Source of the DNA: Geobacter sp.
GTDB lineage: Bacteria; Desulfobacterota; Desulfuromonadia; Geobacterales; DSM-12255
Direction: 5' to 3'
Assembly (NCBI GenBank): GCA_009684525.1
Contig: WKKR01000002.1
Coordinates: 1-64,000 of the forward strand
Length of the DNA: 64,000 nucleotides
The notes below the pieces were generated by a model. That model did no database searches and was not told the DNA's origin. It was given only the letters and a program-made list of their open reading frames with translations. A program made the translations under genes and the position numbers. This document shows, one piece after another, positions 8,393 through 17,550 of the stretch. Positions within the stretch are counted from its first letter, which is position 1. Every line of letters starts with the position of its first letter.

Positions 8393-9275
8393 CCGGTCCC
8401 AGCTCCCGCACCACCCGGAAACCGAGATAGACGTAGCGATCGGTCGGTTTGCCGCGTCCACGGGCCGATGAGCGGATATAGCGCGGCTTGCTGCCGAACG
8501 AGCCGCCGCGCTGGACCCGGCGCGGGTCGTCGCCGGTTTCCCAGGCCCGGCCGTCGGCCGGCGCCCCTTCGTAGGTTTCGTGCCAGCGGTCCTGGCACCA
8601 TTCCCAGACATTGCCCGCAGTGTCGTACAGGCCAAAGGGGCTGGGGGCAAAAGACCCGACCGGCGCCGTCTTCTTGCCGTCCCACTCGCTGCCACACCCC
8701 TTGCAGTTGGCCCGCTTTTCCCCCGCATTGAATCCCCACCAGAATCGGTCCTCGCTGCCGGCCTTGGCGGCATATTCCCACTCGGCTTCGCTGGGGAGGC
8801 GGTAGCGATGGCCGGTCTGCTCGGAGAGCCAGCGGGTGTAGGCAATGGCATCATCCCAGGTAACGTTCATGACCGGCCTCCGGTCGCGTCCCCAGTTGGA
8901 GAAGGGGATGTAGCGGCGGCCATCCTTCGGCTTTTCCCGTCCCGTTGCCACGCAGAAGCGGTCATACTCGGCAAAGGTCACCTCAAAGCGGCCGATGGCA
9001 AAGGCGCTGGGGATGGTCACCTGGTGCACCGGTTTTTCGTCGCTGTCCCCACCTCCGTGCACGGCGCCCATCCGGAAGCTGCCCGCCGCGACGACCACCA
9101 GCTCGGGCCCTTCGCTGCCGTCCCTGAGACGATCGCGCAATCCGGCACCGGCCTTCAGTGCCGATACCTGCGGCACCGGCTTTCCGACCGACGCCCCTTT
9201 GCGGGCCTGCACCCCGAAAGCAGGGACGGCTACCAAGAGGGATGCCATCAGGAAAAGCCACGGGAACAGACGCAT
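8382..9275 (-). CDS. Secreted SUMF1/formylglycine-generating-enzyme-like protein
   Basis: The protein has 297 residues. A cleavable signal peptide (about residues 1-24, ending VPAFGVQA) precedes the domain. The SUMF1 (C-type-lectin-like) core shows FRMGAVHGGGDSDEKPVHQVTI, FEVTFAEYDRFC, PVMNVTWDDAIAYTRWLSEQTG, YRLPSEAEWEYAA, FGLYDTAGNVWEWCQD and the closing LGFRVVREL. In true formylglycine-generating enzymes the segment after RGGSF carries the two copper-binding cysteines; here it reads RGGSFGSKPRYIRSSARG and has none. This protein is therefore probably not a sulfatase-activating oxidase and more likely a binding or structural member of the family. It is exported to the periplasm and no sulfatase gene is nearby. 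Confidence 0.85.
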   Translation of the reverse strand: MRLFPWLFLMASLLVAVPAFGVQARKGASVGKPVPQVSALKAGAGLRDRLRDGSEGPELVVVAAGSFRMGAVHGGGDSDEKPVHQVTIPSAFAIGRFEVTFAEYDRFCVATGREKPKDGRRYIPFSNWGRDRRPVMNVTWDDAIAYTRWLSEQTGHRYRLPSEAEWEYAAKAGSEDRFWWGFNAGEKRANCKGCGSEWDGKKTAPVGSFAPSPFGLYDTAGNVWEWCQDRWHETYEGAPADGRAWETGDDPRRVQRGGSFGSKPRYIRSSARGRGKPTDRYVYLGFRVVRELGPVSR

Positions 9276-9296
9276 AGCGAACCTCCAGACATTGTG

Positions 9297-9486
9297 AATC
9301 CGTGACGACTGCCGTGCCGCTACGCTCCGCGTGCCGCTCGAACCGCCGCTGTACGGCTCATTCCGCTACCGGCCCGCAACTCACCCTTACGGGCTCAGAC
9401 AGGCAGGCCGGTTGACGCTCCAATTCGCCTACAGCGGCTGGCTCTCGGGCACAGTCGCTTCGTCGACCCGGCATCTGTCACGGATT
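9297..9486. repeat. 190-bp element bounded by 10-bp perfect inverted repeats
   Basis: AATCCGTGAC at 9297-9306 is matched by GTCACGGATT at 9477-9486. The inside is rich in short CCGC/GCGG-type strings and has no convincing ORF. It occupies the space between the start of the SUMF1-like gene and the 6S RNA terminator. Whether it is a mobile element, a structured RNA or chance cannot be told without other copies. Confidence 0.35.
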
Positions 9487-9494
9487 GAGGGACA

Positions 9495-9535
9495 TATGAA
9501 AAAGGGGAGGCCCGTTAAAAGCCTCCCCGTTGTGC
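9495..9535 (-). terminator. Rho-independent terminator of the 6S RNA gene
   Basis: On the minus strand GGGGAGGC and GCCTCCCC form an 8-bp GC-rich stem around a short loop, followed by a run of T. It starts just past the 3' end of the predicted 6S RNA. Confidence 0.8.
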
Positions 9536-9537
9536 TA

Positions 9538-9719
9538 TCTCTCCACCATGCCGTTGGCTCAGGGGCCTCACAGCGAGTTCCCTTAAAAGTGGGCTCCTTT
9601 GTACCGCTTCAGGCAAATCCCGCGAGGGGCAGCACACCGCGGCCTAAAAGGCTCCCGTTGTTTGAGCATTCCGCCTGGGCTTTTCAGCCTCACGCACATG
9701 GTAGAGAGAACCTTAGACT
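9538..9719 (-). ncRNA. ssrS: Probable 6S RNA
   Basis: The RNA is about 182 nt. Its ends pair over 13 bp: UCUCUCUACCAUG (9709-9697) with CAUGGUGGAGAGA (9550-9538), with one G-U pair. Inside are successive partly paired stretches around a central region, as in 6S RNA, including a CCUUUUAGG segment and an internal loop. 6S RNA mimics an open promoter and sequesters the sigma70 holoenzyme. It has its own promoter and terminator. SRP RNA, tmRNA and RNase P RNA were considered and lack their hallmark sequences here. The call rests on size, the long terminal stem and similarity of the ends to known 6S RNAs, judged by eye. Confidence 0.7.
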
Positions 9720-9725
9720 GTGCTC

Positions 9726-9754
9726 ATTCTACCTGTGGCAAGTCAGGAAATCAA
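9726..9754 (-). promoter_or_regulatory. Sigma70 promoter of the 6S RNA gene
   Basis: On the minus strand TTGATT (9754-9749) and TAGAAT (9731-9726) are spaced by exactly 17 bases, placing the start near 9719. The -35 box overlaps the stop codon of the upstream DAHP synthase gene. Confidence 0.65.
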
Positions 9755-10776
9755 GTGGCTTTTTCGGGAAATCCCAGGAAGGCGTTGAGCCTTCGGACCT
9801 CCTCCATGAGCCGCTCGAAACCGGCAAAGGTGAGCGACTGGGGGCCGTCAGAGAGGGCCTTTTCCGGCTCGGGATGGACCTCGACCAGGACGCCGTGCGC
9901 ACCGGCAACCAGCGCGGCCTTTGCCATGGGGGAAACCAGGGACCGCTTGCCGGTGGCATGGGACGGGTCCACCATGATCGGAAGGTGCGACAGCTCCTTG
10001 GCCAGCGGCACCACCGACAGGTCGAGGGTATTGCGGGTCGCGGTCTCAAAGGTCCTGATCCCCCGCTCGCAGAGGATGACGTTGTGATTCCCCTCGTCAA
10101 GGATATACTCGGCCGCGGCAAGGAATTCCTCCAGGGTGGCGCTCATCCCCCGCTTCAGCAGGACCGGCTTTCTGATCCGTCCCAGCTCGCGCAGAAGGTC
10201 GAAATTCTGCATGTTGCGGGCACCCACCTGGAGCAGGTCGGCATGTTCGGCCACCAGCCCCACCGTATCCGGGCTCATCACCTCGGTGACGATGGGAAGC
10301 CCGGTCATCCTGCCGGCCTTGGCAAGGAGGAGCAGCCCCTCCTCGCGCAACCCCTGGAAGGTGTGGGGACCGGTTCGCGGCTTGAAGGCGCCGCCGCGCA
10401 GGAGAAGGGCTCCGGCCTTCTTCACCGCCTTGGCGGTCTTCACGATCTGCTCTTCGCTCTCCACCGCGCAGGGGCCGGCAACCACCACCGGGCAGCGCCC
10501 CTCGCCGATCTCCACGTCACCGACCCGCACCACCGTGTTGCGCGGGTGAAAGTCGCGGGAAACCAGCTTGTACGGCTTGGAGACGTGGATCACCTCCTGC
10601 ACCCCCGGCAGGTCGCGGATGGTGGAGTCGTCCACATACCCCTTGTTGCCGAGAACGCCGATTGCGGTCCGTTCGCTGCCGGGAATGGGTGCCGCGGTGA
10701 GCCCCAATACCGCCACCGCCTTGACAACCGCCTCGATCTGCTTGCTCCCCGCTTTGTGGTGCATGACAATGAGCAC
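9751..10776 (-). CDS. aroF: 3-deoxy-7-phosphoheptulonate (DAHP) synthase, type I-beta
   Basis: It condenses phosphoenolpyruvate and erythrose 4-phosphate, the first step of the shikimate pathway. From the GTG start it has 341 residues. An N-terminal ferredoxin-like regulatory domain (about 1-70, [18 protein letters not shown]) is followed by the TIM-barrel catalytic domain with [32 protein letters not shown], the LLKRGMSAT lysine strand and [15 protein letters not shown] at 10776 is preferred because a GGGAGGGG site lies just upstream; an ATG at 10830 would add 18 residues without a ribosome-binding site. The short ACT-like N domain is typical of the Thermotoga-type enzyme and implies feedback control, probably by tyrosine or phenylalanine. 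Confidence 0.93.
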   Translation of the reverse strand: MLIVMHHKAGSKQIEAVVKAVAVLGLTAAPIPGSERTAIGVLGNKGYVDDSTIRDLPGVQEVIHVSKPYKLVSRDFHPRNTVVRVGDVEIGEGRCPVVVAGPCAVESEEQIVKTAKAVKKAGALLLRGGAFKPRTGPHTFQGLREEGLLLLAKAGRMTGLPIVTEVMSPDTVGLVAEHADLLQVGARNMQNFDLLRELGRIRKPVLLKRGMSATLEEFLAAAEYILDEGNHNVILCERGIRTFETATRNTLDLSVVPLAKELSHLPIMVDPSHATGKRSLVSPMAKAALVAGAHGVLVEVHPEPEKALSDGPQSLTFAGFERLMEEVRRLNAFLGFPEKAT

Positions 10777-10924
10777 AGGCCCCTCCCGGAACGTCTGATG
10801 GAATCGTTGCCCAAAAGATAACAGGGTCATAGCCGGGGGTCAAACGCTTTGCTCTGTTTTTCCTTTTCTTTTCCCGCCTGCATGGTACAATTTCAAGCCG
10901 TTATTATGATTGGATCAGTACACC

Positions 10925-11671
10925 ATGAACGTTAAAGACCTGAAACAGCTCCTGACAGAACTCCGTGACGGCGACGTCGCGATCGATGCGGCCATCGAGC
11001 GGCTTCGCCACCTCCCCTTCGAGGACTTAGGCTTTGCCAATGTGGACCACCACCGGGAACTCCGGCAGGGGTGCCCGGAGGTGATCTTCGGCGAAGGGAA
11101 GAGCGTCGGCCAGATCGAACGGATCATGACCGCCCTCTTCGCCAAGGGAAACAACATCCTGGTGACCCGCATCGACGACGAAAAGGCCCGGACGCTGCGC
11201 GAGCACTTTCCCACGGCCAGCCATCACCAGGACGCCCGCTGCCTGACCGTCGAAGCCAACCCCGTGGAGATCCACGGCAAGGGGACCATCCTGGTGATCT
11301 CGGCCGGGACCTCCGACATCCCGGTGGCGGCGGAAGCAATGCTGACGGCCCAGTTGATGGGGAACAAGGTCGAACACCTCTACGACGTGGGGGTAGCGGG
11401 GATTCACCGCCTGCTGGCCCGCCGGGAGCTTCTCTCCACGGCAACGGTCCTGATCGTCGTGGCAGGGATGGAGGGGGCGCTCCCCTCGGTGGTTGGCGGT
11501 CTGGTGGATCGGCCGGTCATCGCGGTCCCCACGTCGGTCGGCTATGGCGCCTCCTTCGGGGGGATTGCGGCACTTCTCGGCATGCTCAACTCCTGTGCCG
11601 CCGGGGTAACGGTAGTGAACATCGATAACGGATTCGGGGCAGGCTACGCAGCCAGTCTCATGAATCGTTGA
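10925..11671 (+). CDS. larB: Nickel pincer cofactor biosynthesis protein LarB
   Basis: LarB carboxylates and hydrolyses nicotinic acid adenine dinucleotide, the first step towards the nickel-pincer nucleotide cofactor of lactate racemase-type enzymes. The protein has 248 residues. The AIR-carboxylase (PurE-like) C-terminal domain is clear: ILVISAGTSDIPVAAEA, YDVGVAGIHRLL, VLIVVAGMEGALPSVVGGLV, AVPTSVGYGASFGG and NSCAAGVTVVNIDNGFGAG, in which the Cys matches the residue that forms the covalent adduct. ATG at 10925 is chosen; a TTG at 10910 is in frame. larC follows after 137 bases. No larA or larE is in the window. Confidence 0.92.
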   Translation: MNVKDLKQLLTELRDGDVAIDAAIERLRHLPFEDLGFANVDHHRELRQGCPEVIFGEGKSVGQIERIMTALFAKGNNILVTRIDDEKARTLREHFPTASHHQDARCLTVEANPVEIHGKGTILVISAGTSDIPVAAEAMLTAQLMGNKVEHLYDVGVAGIHRLLARRELLSTATVLIVVAGMEGALPSVVGGLVDRPVIAVPTSVGYGASFGGIAALLGMLNSCAAGVTVVNIDNGFGAGYAASLMNR

Positions 11672-11808
11672 CGGATGCGTAGACAGTTCATCTGCAGCGC
11701 CGTGCCCCTTGTGCAGCGCTCAACGTAGCACTCAAGTAAACCTGGCGCCCGACTCCCCGCGCAACCTGCATCTTGAGCTTCTCTCGCATCCACGGGACCG
11801 GTTTCAAC

Positions 11809-12984
11809 ATGAACATTCTCTATCTCGACTGCTCTGCAGGCATTGCGGGAGACATGACCGTCGCAGCCCTGATCGACCTGGGGGCTCCCCTGCAAATGGT
11901 GAGCGACGGCCTCAAGACCCTTTCCCTGCCGCCTGCGAGCTTCGCCATCGGCACCGAGCGGACCAGCCGCGGCGGGATCGCCGCCACCCGCTTCGACGTC
12001 AGCTTCCACGAGCATCATCACCACCGCTACTATCCCGACATTGTCGCCCTGATCGATGCCAGCAACCTTGCCGCCCCGGTAAAGGAGCGGAGCCAGCGGA
12101 TCTTCAGGCGGCTCGCCGAAGCAGAGGCGCTGGTCCACGGCGTCCCGCTGGAACAGGTCCACTTCCACGAGGTCGGCGCCATCGACTCCATCGTCGACAT
12201 CGTCGGCACCGCCATCTGCCTGGACGCCCTGGACGTTGTCGAGCTGTACGCGTCGGCCCTCCCCTATGGCAGGGGCTGGGTCGAGACCGCCCACGGACGC
12301 CTGCCGATCCCGGCGCCGGCAACCGCCGAGCTGATGCGGGGGCTGCAGGTAGCCGACGACCCCCTCCCCGGCGAATGGGTCACCCCGACCGGCGCCGCCA
12401 TTGTCGCCTCCCTGGCCACGGCAACCGGCAAGGCCCCGGCCATGCGCATCACCGCCGTCGGGCATGGCGCGGGCAGCCGGGACTGCCCCGAACGCCCCAA
12501 CCTGCTCCGGGCCGTCCTGGGCGAGGCCACAACGACTGACGACGAGATCATGGTGGTGGAAACCCACCTGGACGACATGAACCCGGAGGTGCTCGGCTTC
12601 GTCATGGAGCGCCTCTTTGCCGAAGGTGCCCTGGACGTGGCATTCTCGCCGCTGCAGATGAAAAAGAACCGGCCGGGCACGAAGCTGACGGTCATCACCC
12701 CGCGCAAAGGGCTGGACCGCCTCGGCCGGCTGATCCTCACCGAGACCACCGCCATCGGCCTGCGCTATTACCCGGTGGAACGGATGACCCTGGCACGGGC
12801 CAACGAAGAGCGCGCCACCTCGCTGGGGACGGTCCGGGTCAAGGTCATCACCGGCCTCGACGGAAGCAATCGCATCGCTCCGGAATTTGATGAGTGCCGC
12901 CGCCTGGCTGCAGAAGCCGGCCTCCCGCTGCAAGAGGTCTACCGCATCATCGAGCGGGAGACGGCAGGTAGTCCGAAATCGTGA
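11809..12984 (+). CDS. larC: Nickel insertion protein LarC (pyridinium-3,5-bisthiocarboxylate mononucleotide)
   Basis: LarC is a CTP-dependent cyclometallase that inserts nickel into the pincer nucleotide. The protein has 391 residues and begins NILYLDCSAGIAGDMTVAAL, the family signature. A histidine cluster (EHHHHRYY) lies near residues 67-75, and a VHFHEVGAIDSIVDIVG block follows near 117-135, both suited to metal handling. The C-terminal domain starts near VVETHLDDMNPEVLGFVMERL. In some lactobacilli larC is split by a programmed frameshift; here it is one continuous frame. Its stop codon overlaps the GTG start of cinA by 4 bases, so larC and cinA are coupled. Confidence 0.92.
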   Translation: MNILYLDCSAGIAGDMTVAALIDLGAPLQMVSDGLKTLSLPPASFAIGTERTSRGGIAATRFDVSFHEHHHHRYYPDIVALIDASNLAAPVKERSQRIFRRLAEAEALVHGVPLEQVHFHEVGAIDSIVDIVGTAICLDALDVVELYASALPYGRGWVETAHGRLPIPAPATAELMRGLQVADDPLPGEWVTPTGAAIVASLATATGKAPAMRITAVGHGAGSRDCPERPNLLRAVLGEATTTDDEIMVVETHLDDMNPEVLGFVMERLFAEGALDVAFSPLQMKKNRPGTKLTVITPRKGLDRLGRLILTETTAIGLRYYPVERMTLARANEERATSLGTVRVKVITGLDGSNRIAPEFDECRRLAAEAGLPLQEVYRIIERETAGSPKS

Positions 12985-14243
12985 AGATCGCCCTGCTCTC
13001 CATAGGAGATGAACTCCTCTGCGGCGAGACCGTGGACACCAATGCGGCGCAGATCGCCGCCAGGCTCTACGATTGCGGCCTGGAGGTCAATCGCCAGATG
13101 ACCGTCGGCGACCAGCTGACTGCGATTGCCGACGCCCTGGCCACACTGGCGAACGACCACGACACCATCATCGCCACCGGCGGTCTCGGTCCGACCAGCG
13201 ACGACGTGACTGCCGAAGCAGCGGCAGCAGCCACGGGAGACAGCCTGGTGCGCAACGAAACCGCTCACGCGCATCTCGTCGCCTTTTTCCGCTCCCGCGG
13301 CAGGGAACTCTTTCCCCAGAACGAAAAGCAGGCATTTCTCCCCTCGCGGGCAACCGTCATCCCCAACCCCACCGGCACGGCCTGCGGCTTCCGGACCCTC
13401 CTCGGCAGCTGCCATCTCTATGTTCTCCCCGGCGTGCCGTCCGAGATGCGCCCCATGGTGGAGGAAAGCGTGATCCCGGCCGTGCGGGAACGGGCCGGAA
13501 TCCCCATGCTCCTGCGCACCAGGGTCCTGACGGTGTTCGGCATCTCCGAGGCCCAGGTCGGGCAGCTCCTGAGCGATCTCGCCCTGGACGGGATCAGGAT
13601 CGCCTACTGCGTCCAGTTCCCGCTGATACAGGTCAGGCTGCGCCTTACTGCCAGCCCGGAATCCGGGGCAGCCGCGCTGGATACGGCAGCGGAAATGGTA
13701 CGCAGCCGACTGAGAGACGCCATCGTTGCCGAAGACCACGACACCATGGAAACCGTCGTGGCGCGGCTCCTGGACGAGCGCGGGCTGACCGTCGCCGTTG
13801 CGGAATCGTGCAGCGGCGGGCTCCTGGCAAAACATCTCACCGACATCTCCGGCAGCTCTTCCTACATGCGGGCCGGCGTGGTCGCCTATGCCAACGACGC
13901 CAAGAACCGACTGCTCGGGGTTCCCGCCGAGCTGATCGAACGGCACGGCGCCGTCAGCGAAGAAGTCGCCGCGGCCATGGCCGAGGGGGTCCGCCGCACC
14001 GTTGCCAGCGACCTGGCGCTCGCGGTCACCGGCATTGCCGGCCCCACAGGGGGGACCGACGACAAGCCGGTGGGAACGGTATTCCTCTCCCTCTGCGATC
14101 ATAACGGCTGCCGGGTCAGGGAACTCCATCTCTCCGGGAGCCGGGAACAGGTCCGGATTGCCACGACCTACCATGCCCTCAACTGGCTCCGCCGCCACCT
14201 GTTGGCCAGCGATGCAGATGACCGGGGGAGGAGCCGACCATGA
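12981..14243 (+). CDS. cinA: CinA family protein: COG1058 domain plus NMN amidohydrolase (PncC) domain
   Basis: The protein has 420 residues. The N-terminal MoCF/COG1058 domain shows LLSIGDELLCGETVDTNAAQIA and ATGGLGPTSDDVTAEA; in characterised relatives it hydrolyses ADP-ribose. The C-terminal PncC domain (from about residue 260) shows VAVAESCSGGLLAKHLTDISGSS, GVVAYANDAKNRLLGV and AVTGIAGPTGGTDDKPVGTVF, the NMN deamidase signature. Together they serve pyridine-nucleotide salvage and repair. The GTG start overlaps larC, and the stop overlaps the next gene's ATG by 4 bases. Pairing with NAD-derived cofactor synthesis by LarB/LarC is chemically suggestive. Confidence 0.92.
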   Translation: MKIALLSIGDELLCGETVDTNAAQIAARLYDCGLEVNRQMTVGDQLTAIADALATLANDHDTIIATGGLGPTSDDVTAEAAAAATGDSLVRNETAHAHLVAFFRSRGRELFPQNEKQAFLPSRATVIPNPTGTACGFRTLLGSCHLYVLPGVPSEMRPMVEESVIPAVRERAGIPMLLRTRVLTVFGISEAQVGQLLSDLALDGIRIAYCVQFPLIQVRLRLTASPESGAAALDTAAEMVRSRLRDAIVAEDHDTMETVVARLLDERGLTVAVAESCSGGLLAKHLTDISGSSSYMRAGVVAYANDAKNRLLGVPAELIERHGAVSEEVAAAMAEGVRRTVASDLALAVTGIAGPTGGTDDKPVGTVFLSLCDHNGCRVRELHLSGSREQVRIATTYHALNWLRRHLLASDADDRGRSRP

Positions 14244-16363
14244 CCCCTGCCCAGATGGACAGACTCGTTCAGGGCATGACCTGGGGGATGGGGATTCTGC
14301 TGGGGCTTCTGGCAGCCGCACTCCTCGGCGTGACGGAGCTGCCCGGACTGCTTCTCTGGCCCGGTCTGGCGCTTGTCGGGACGTTTTTCTCCGTGCAGCA
14401 GCGACTGGCCCGGAAGAGCCGTCTCCTGCTCGAAAAAGAAGAGACCGCGGCACTCAAGCGGCTGGTCGAGATGAAGCGCGAGGTCGACAAGACGGCGCGG
14501 CGCTACAAAAGCCTGCTGGAAGGGGCGGGTAATGCCATCTTCGTCTTCAATGCCGAAACGGGCGGCCTCCAGGAGGTAAACCGCAAGGGTACCGAGCTGT
14601 TCGGCTACACCAAGGAAGAGATGCTCTCGCTGACCGGCAAGGACCTCACCCCTGCCCCGGACCGGCGGCGCTTCAGCGACCTTGTCCGCCGGGTCAAGCG
14701 GCGCGGTCGCGGCCGGGCGGAATCGCTCTCCTTCCGCCGCAAGGACGGCGAGGATTTTCTGGGCGAGGTTGAGGCGAGGCTCATCGACCTGGACGACGAA
14801 AAGCTGGTCCACGTCACCCTGCGCGACATCACCTTCAAGCAGAGGGCGGAACGGGAGATCAAGCAGCGCAACCGGGAGCTCTCCATCCTGAACGCCATCA
14901 TCGGCCGCGCCAACGAGAGCCTGCAGCTGGAAACGGTGCTGGCAGCCATCCTCACCGAAACCATGGAGGTCTTCACTGCCGAGGCAGGGGTCATCCACCT
15001 CCAGCAGCACGACGGCACCGGCATGACCCTGGCCACCCAGAGCAATCTCCGGGAGACCCTCACCTGCCGGCTGGAACGGCTCGCCTGCTCATCGGACGAA
15101 CGCTACTGCTGCCACTCGCTCGCGGTGCCGCACCCCCGCACCTGCCCGGTTGTCGTGAATGCCACCGAGGACGGCTGGCGCACCCTGGCCGGGGTGCCGC
15201 TCTTTGCCAAGCAGAAGGTGATCGGCGTTCTCCACATCCTCCACACGGCAGACCGCACCTATACCCCGGAAGAGATCCGCTTCTTCGCCACCATCGGCCA
15301 CCAGATCGGCATCGTCATCGAGCATGCCCGGATCTTTGCCGAGCTCACCTGGAAGACCGACGAGCTGCTCCGCTCCTACAGCCTTCTGGAAAAGAGCAGC
15401 CACCAGCTGGCCCTCTCCCAGAAGCGCCTCAAGATGAACCTGGCGCTGGTCGAACGGGCGAACAAGGAACTGGAGCGACTGGACCGGATGAAGAACCACT
15501 TCCTCGGCGTGATCTCCCACGAATTCCGCACCCCCCTCACCAGCATCATGGGGGGGACCGACTTCCTGCTCGCCTCCCGCACCCCCCGATCCGAGGAGGA
15601 ACGCCGTCTTCTCTCCATCATCCACGAGGGGGGGGCTCGGCTCAACGATATCGTCTCCAACCTGCTGAAGGTGGCGCGCCTGGAGGCGAAATCGCTCACC
15701 CTGAGCAAGGCGACGCTCCGGCTCGACGAGCTCCTGGAAACGCTCCGCAGCCACTTTCTCCCGCTCTTGGGCGAACGGGAGCAGAAGCTGGCATTCAGGG
15801 ACCTGGAGCAGATCCCCAGCTTTGCCGCCGACAGGGAATACCTGGAAGAGGTGTTCAGCCAGCTCCTGGAGAACGCCATCAAGTTCTCCAGGGACGGCGG
15901 CCAGATCCTGATAGCGGCACGGCTGATCGACCAGATCGAGCTTGCCGGGAAGCAAGAAATCCTGGCCCAGTTCAGTGCCGGCTTTTTCGACCGGATGGGC
16001 ACGACCCGTTTCATCGAGGTGGAGATCAGGGACAGCGGCATCGGCATCAACACCGATGAGCACCTGAACATCTTCGACAAATTTTACGGCGTGGGGGATA
16101 TCCGCCATCACTCCAGCGGCCGCGGCAAGTTCCAGGGAAAAGGTCCCGGCCTCGGGCTGACCATCGTCAAGGGGATGGTGGAGGCCCATGGTGGCATGGT
16201 ATGGGTAGAGAGCCCCTGCCAGGACCTTGACGAGAATCCCGGCAGCTCGTTTTTCGTGCTGCTCCCCACGGAAGAGGCGGAACAGCAGCCGGCCTTCCCC
16301 TTCATGCAGGGGGAAAGCGGTACGGAGCAGGAGGGTCCCGCCCCCCCGCAGCTCGTGCCCTGA
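14240..16363 (+). CDS. PAS-GAF sensor histidine kinase
   Basis: The protein has 707 residues. Two N-terminal hydrophobic helices (about 10-50) anchor it in the membrane. A coiled stretch, a PAS domain (about 90-210, with AIFVFNAETGGLQEVN), a GAF domain (about 225-375, with four cysteines spread over about 30 residues near 276-302), a second coiled coil, HisKA with phospho-acceptor His427 in VISHEFRTPLTSI, and HATPase_c with DSGIGI and GPGLGLTIVKGM follow in order. The GAF cysteines could bind a cofactor, but this is not established. No response regulator is adjacent. The start overlaps cinA by 4 bases. Confidence 0.9.
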   Translation: MTPAQMDRLVQGMTWGMGILLGLLAAALLGVTELPGLLLWPGLALVGTFFSVQQRLARKSRLLLEKEETAALKRLVEMKREVDKTARRYKSLLEGAGNAIFVFNAETGGLQEVNRKGTELFGYTKEEMLSLTGKDLTPAPDRRRFSDLVRRVKRRGRGRAESLSFRRKDGEDFLGEVEARLIDLDDEKLVHVTLRDITFKQRAEREIKQRNRELSILNAIIGRANESLQLETVLAAILTETMEVFTAEAGVIHLQQHDGTGMTLATQSNLRETLTCRLERLACSSDERYCCHSLAVPHPRTCPVVVNATEDGWRTLAGVPLFAKQKVIGVLHILHTADRTYTPEEIRFFATIGHQIGIVIEHARIFAELTWKTDELLRSYSLLEKSSHQLALSQKRLKMNLALVERANKELERLDRMKNHFLGVISHEFRTPLTSIMGGTDFLLASRTPRSEEERRLLSIIHEGGARLNDIVSNLLKVARLEAKSLTLSKATLRLDELLETLRSHFLPLLGEREQKLAFRDLEQIPSFAADREYLEEVFSQLLENAIKFSRDGGQILIAARLIDQIELAGKQEILAQFSAGFFDRMGTTRFIEVEIRDSGIGINTDEHLNIFDKFYGVGDIRHHSSGRGKFQGKGPGLGLTIVKGMVEAHGGMVWVESPCQDLDENPGSSFFVLLPTEEAEQQPAFPFMQGESGTEQEGPAPPQLVP

Positions 16364-16531
16364 CCCGCGACATCCCGGTTCCGCCGCCAAAGAGAGCTTG
16401 AAAAAGGCGTGGCACCTATGCTATCAACCTTCAATGCTGCCGGTATTCCGACCACCGGCCGTTCGACAGCAACCGACCCTCTTGCACTGATGTCATGAGG
16501 TCCAACCGATCACCCAATGGAGACCGTGCAG

Positions 16532-17518
16532 ATGAGCGACCGTGAAAAAGCGATAGACCTGGCGCTTAGCCAGATAGAAAAACAGTTCGGCAAGGGCGCC
16601 ATCATGCGCCTGGGCAATGACGAGCCTCTGCCCGACATTGCCGCCATATCCACCGGCTCCCTGTCGCTGGACCTGGCCCTCGGCGTCGGCGGCGTTCCCC
16701 GCGGCCGCGTGGTCGAGGTCTTCGGCCCGGAGTCGTCGGGCAAGACCACCCTCGCCCTCCATATCGTTGCCGAGGCACAGAAACTGGGCGGCATCGCCGC
16801 ATTCATCGATGCCGAGCACGCCCTGGACATCGGCTATGCCCGCAAGCTCGGCGTCAAGACCGACGACCTGCTGGTATCCCAGCCCGATACCGGCGAGCAG
16901 GCCCTGGAAATCTCGGAGATGCTGGTCAGAAGCGGCGCCATCGACGTGCTGGTCATCGATTCGGTGGCGGCCCTGGTCCCCAAGGCGGAGATCGAGGGAG
17001 ACATGGGCGACTCGCACATGGGTCTCCAGGCCCGGCTCATGTCCCAGGCCCTCCGGAAGCTGACCGCCATCATCTCCAAATCCAACTGCTGCGTCATCTT
17101 CATCAACCAGATCCGGATGAAGATCGGCGTCATGTTCGGCAACCCCGAAACCACCACCGGCGGCAACGCACTCAAGTTCTACGCCTCGGTCAGGATGGAC
17201 ATCCGCAAGATCGCCAGCCTCAAGCAGGGCAACGATGTCATCGGCTCGCGGACCAGGGTCAAGGTGGTGAAGAACAAGGTGGCCCCCCCCTTCAAGGAGG
17301 TCGAATTCGACATCCTCTACGGCGAGGGGATCTCCAAGGAAGGGGATCTGCTCGACCTGGCCGTGGATCGCGGGCTGATCGAAAAGAGCGGCGCCTGGTT
17401 CTCCCATGGCAAGGACCGGATCGGTCAGGGGCGCGAGAATTCCCGCATCTACCTGAAGGAACACCCGGAACTCGTGGCCCAGATCGAAACCGACCTGCGG
17501 AGCCAGATCGGCCTGTAG
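16532..17518 (+). CDS. recA: Recombinase RecA
   Basis: RecA forms ATP-dependent filaments on single-stranded DNA, promotes strand exchange, and triggers LexA cleavage. The protein has 328 residues from this start. The Walker A motif [19 protein letters not shown]-type strand ([13 protein letters not shown]), Walker B region [12 protein letters not shown], loop L1 ([22 protein letters not shown] in part) and [20 protein letters not shown] (L2) are all intact. The C-terminal acidic tail is short. ATG at 16532 has a GGAG site nine bases upstream; an ATG at 16517 also lies in frame but has no good site. No SOS box was found upstream by eye. Confidence 0.97.
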   Translation: MSDREKAIDLALSQIEKQFGKGAIMRLGNDEPLPDIAAISTGSLSLDLALGVGGVPRGRVVEVFGPESSGKTTLALHIVAEAQKLGGIAAFIDAEHALDIGYARKLGVKTDDLLVSQPDTGEQALEISEMLVRSGAIDVLVIDSVAALVPKAEIEGDMGDSHMGLQARLMSQALRKLTAIISKSNCCVIFINQIRMKIGVMFGNPETTTGGNALKFYASVRMDIRKIASLKQGNDVIGSRTRVKVVKNKVAPPFKEVEFDILYGEGISKEGDLLDLAVDRGLIEKSGAWFSHGKDRIGQGRENSRIYLKEHPELVAQIETDLRSQIGL

Positions 17519-17550
17519 TCCTGATGAGCCAGCCTTCCAGGGGGTAAGCC

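Noticed and set aside
9331-10821. 496-codon open frame on the plus strand over aroF and the 6S gene
   Set aside because: It is antisense to a clear DAHP synthase and the 6S RNA, has no ribosome-binding site, and its translation is low in complexity with no domain.
16404-16420. TGGCACCTATGCTATC, sigma54-like, upstream of recA
   Set aside because: The -12 GC is missing at the required distance.
16364-16531. SOS box upstream of recA
   Set aside because: No match to a GGTT-type LexA palindrome was seen by eye; a computed search would be needed.
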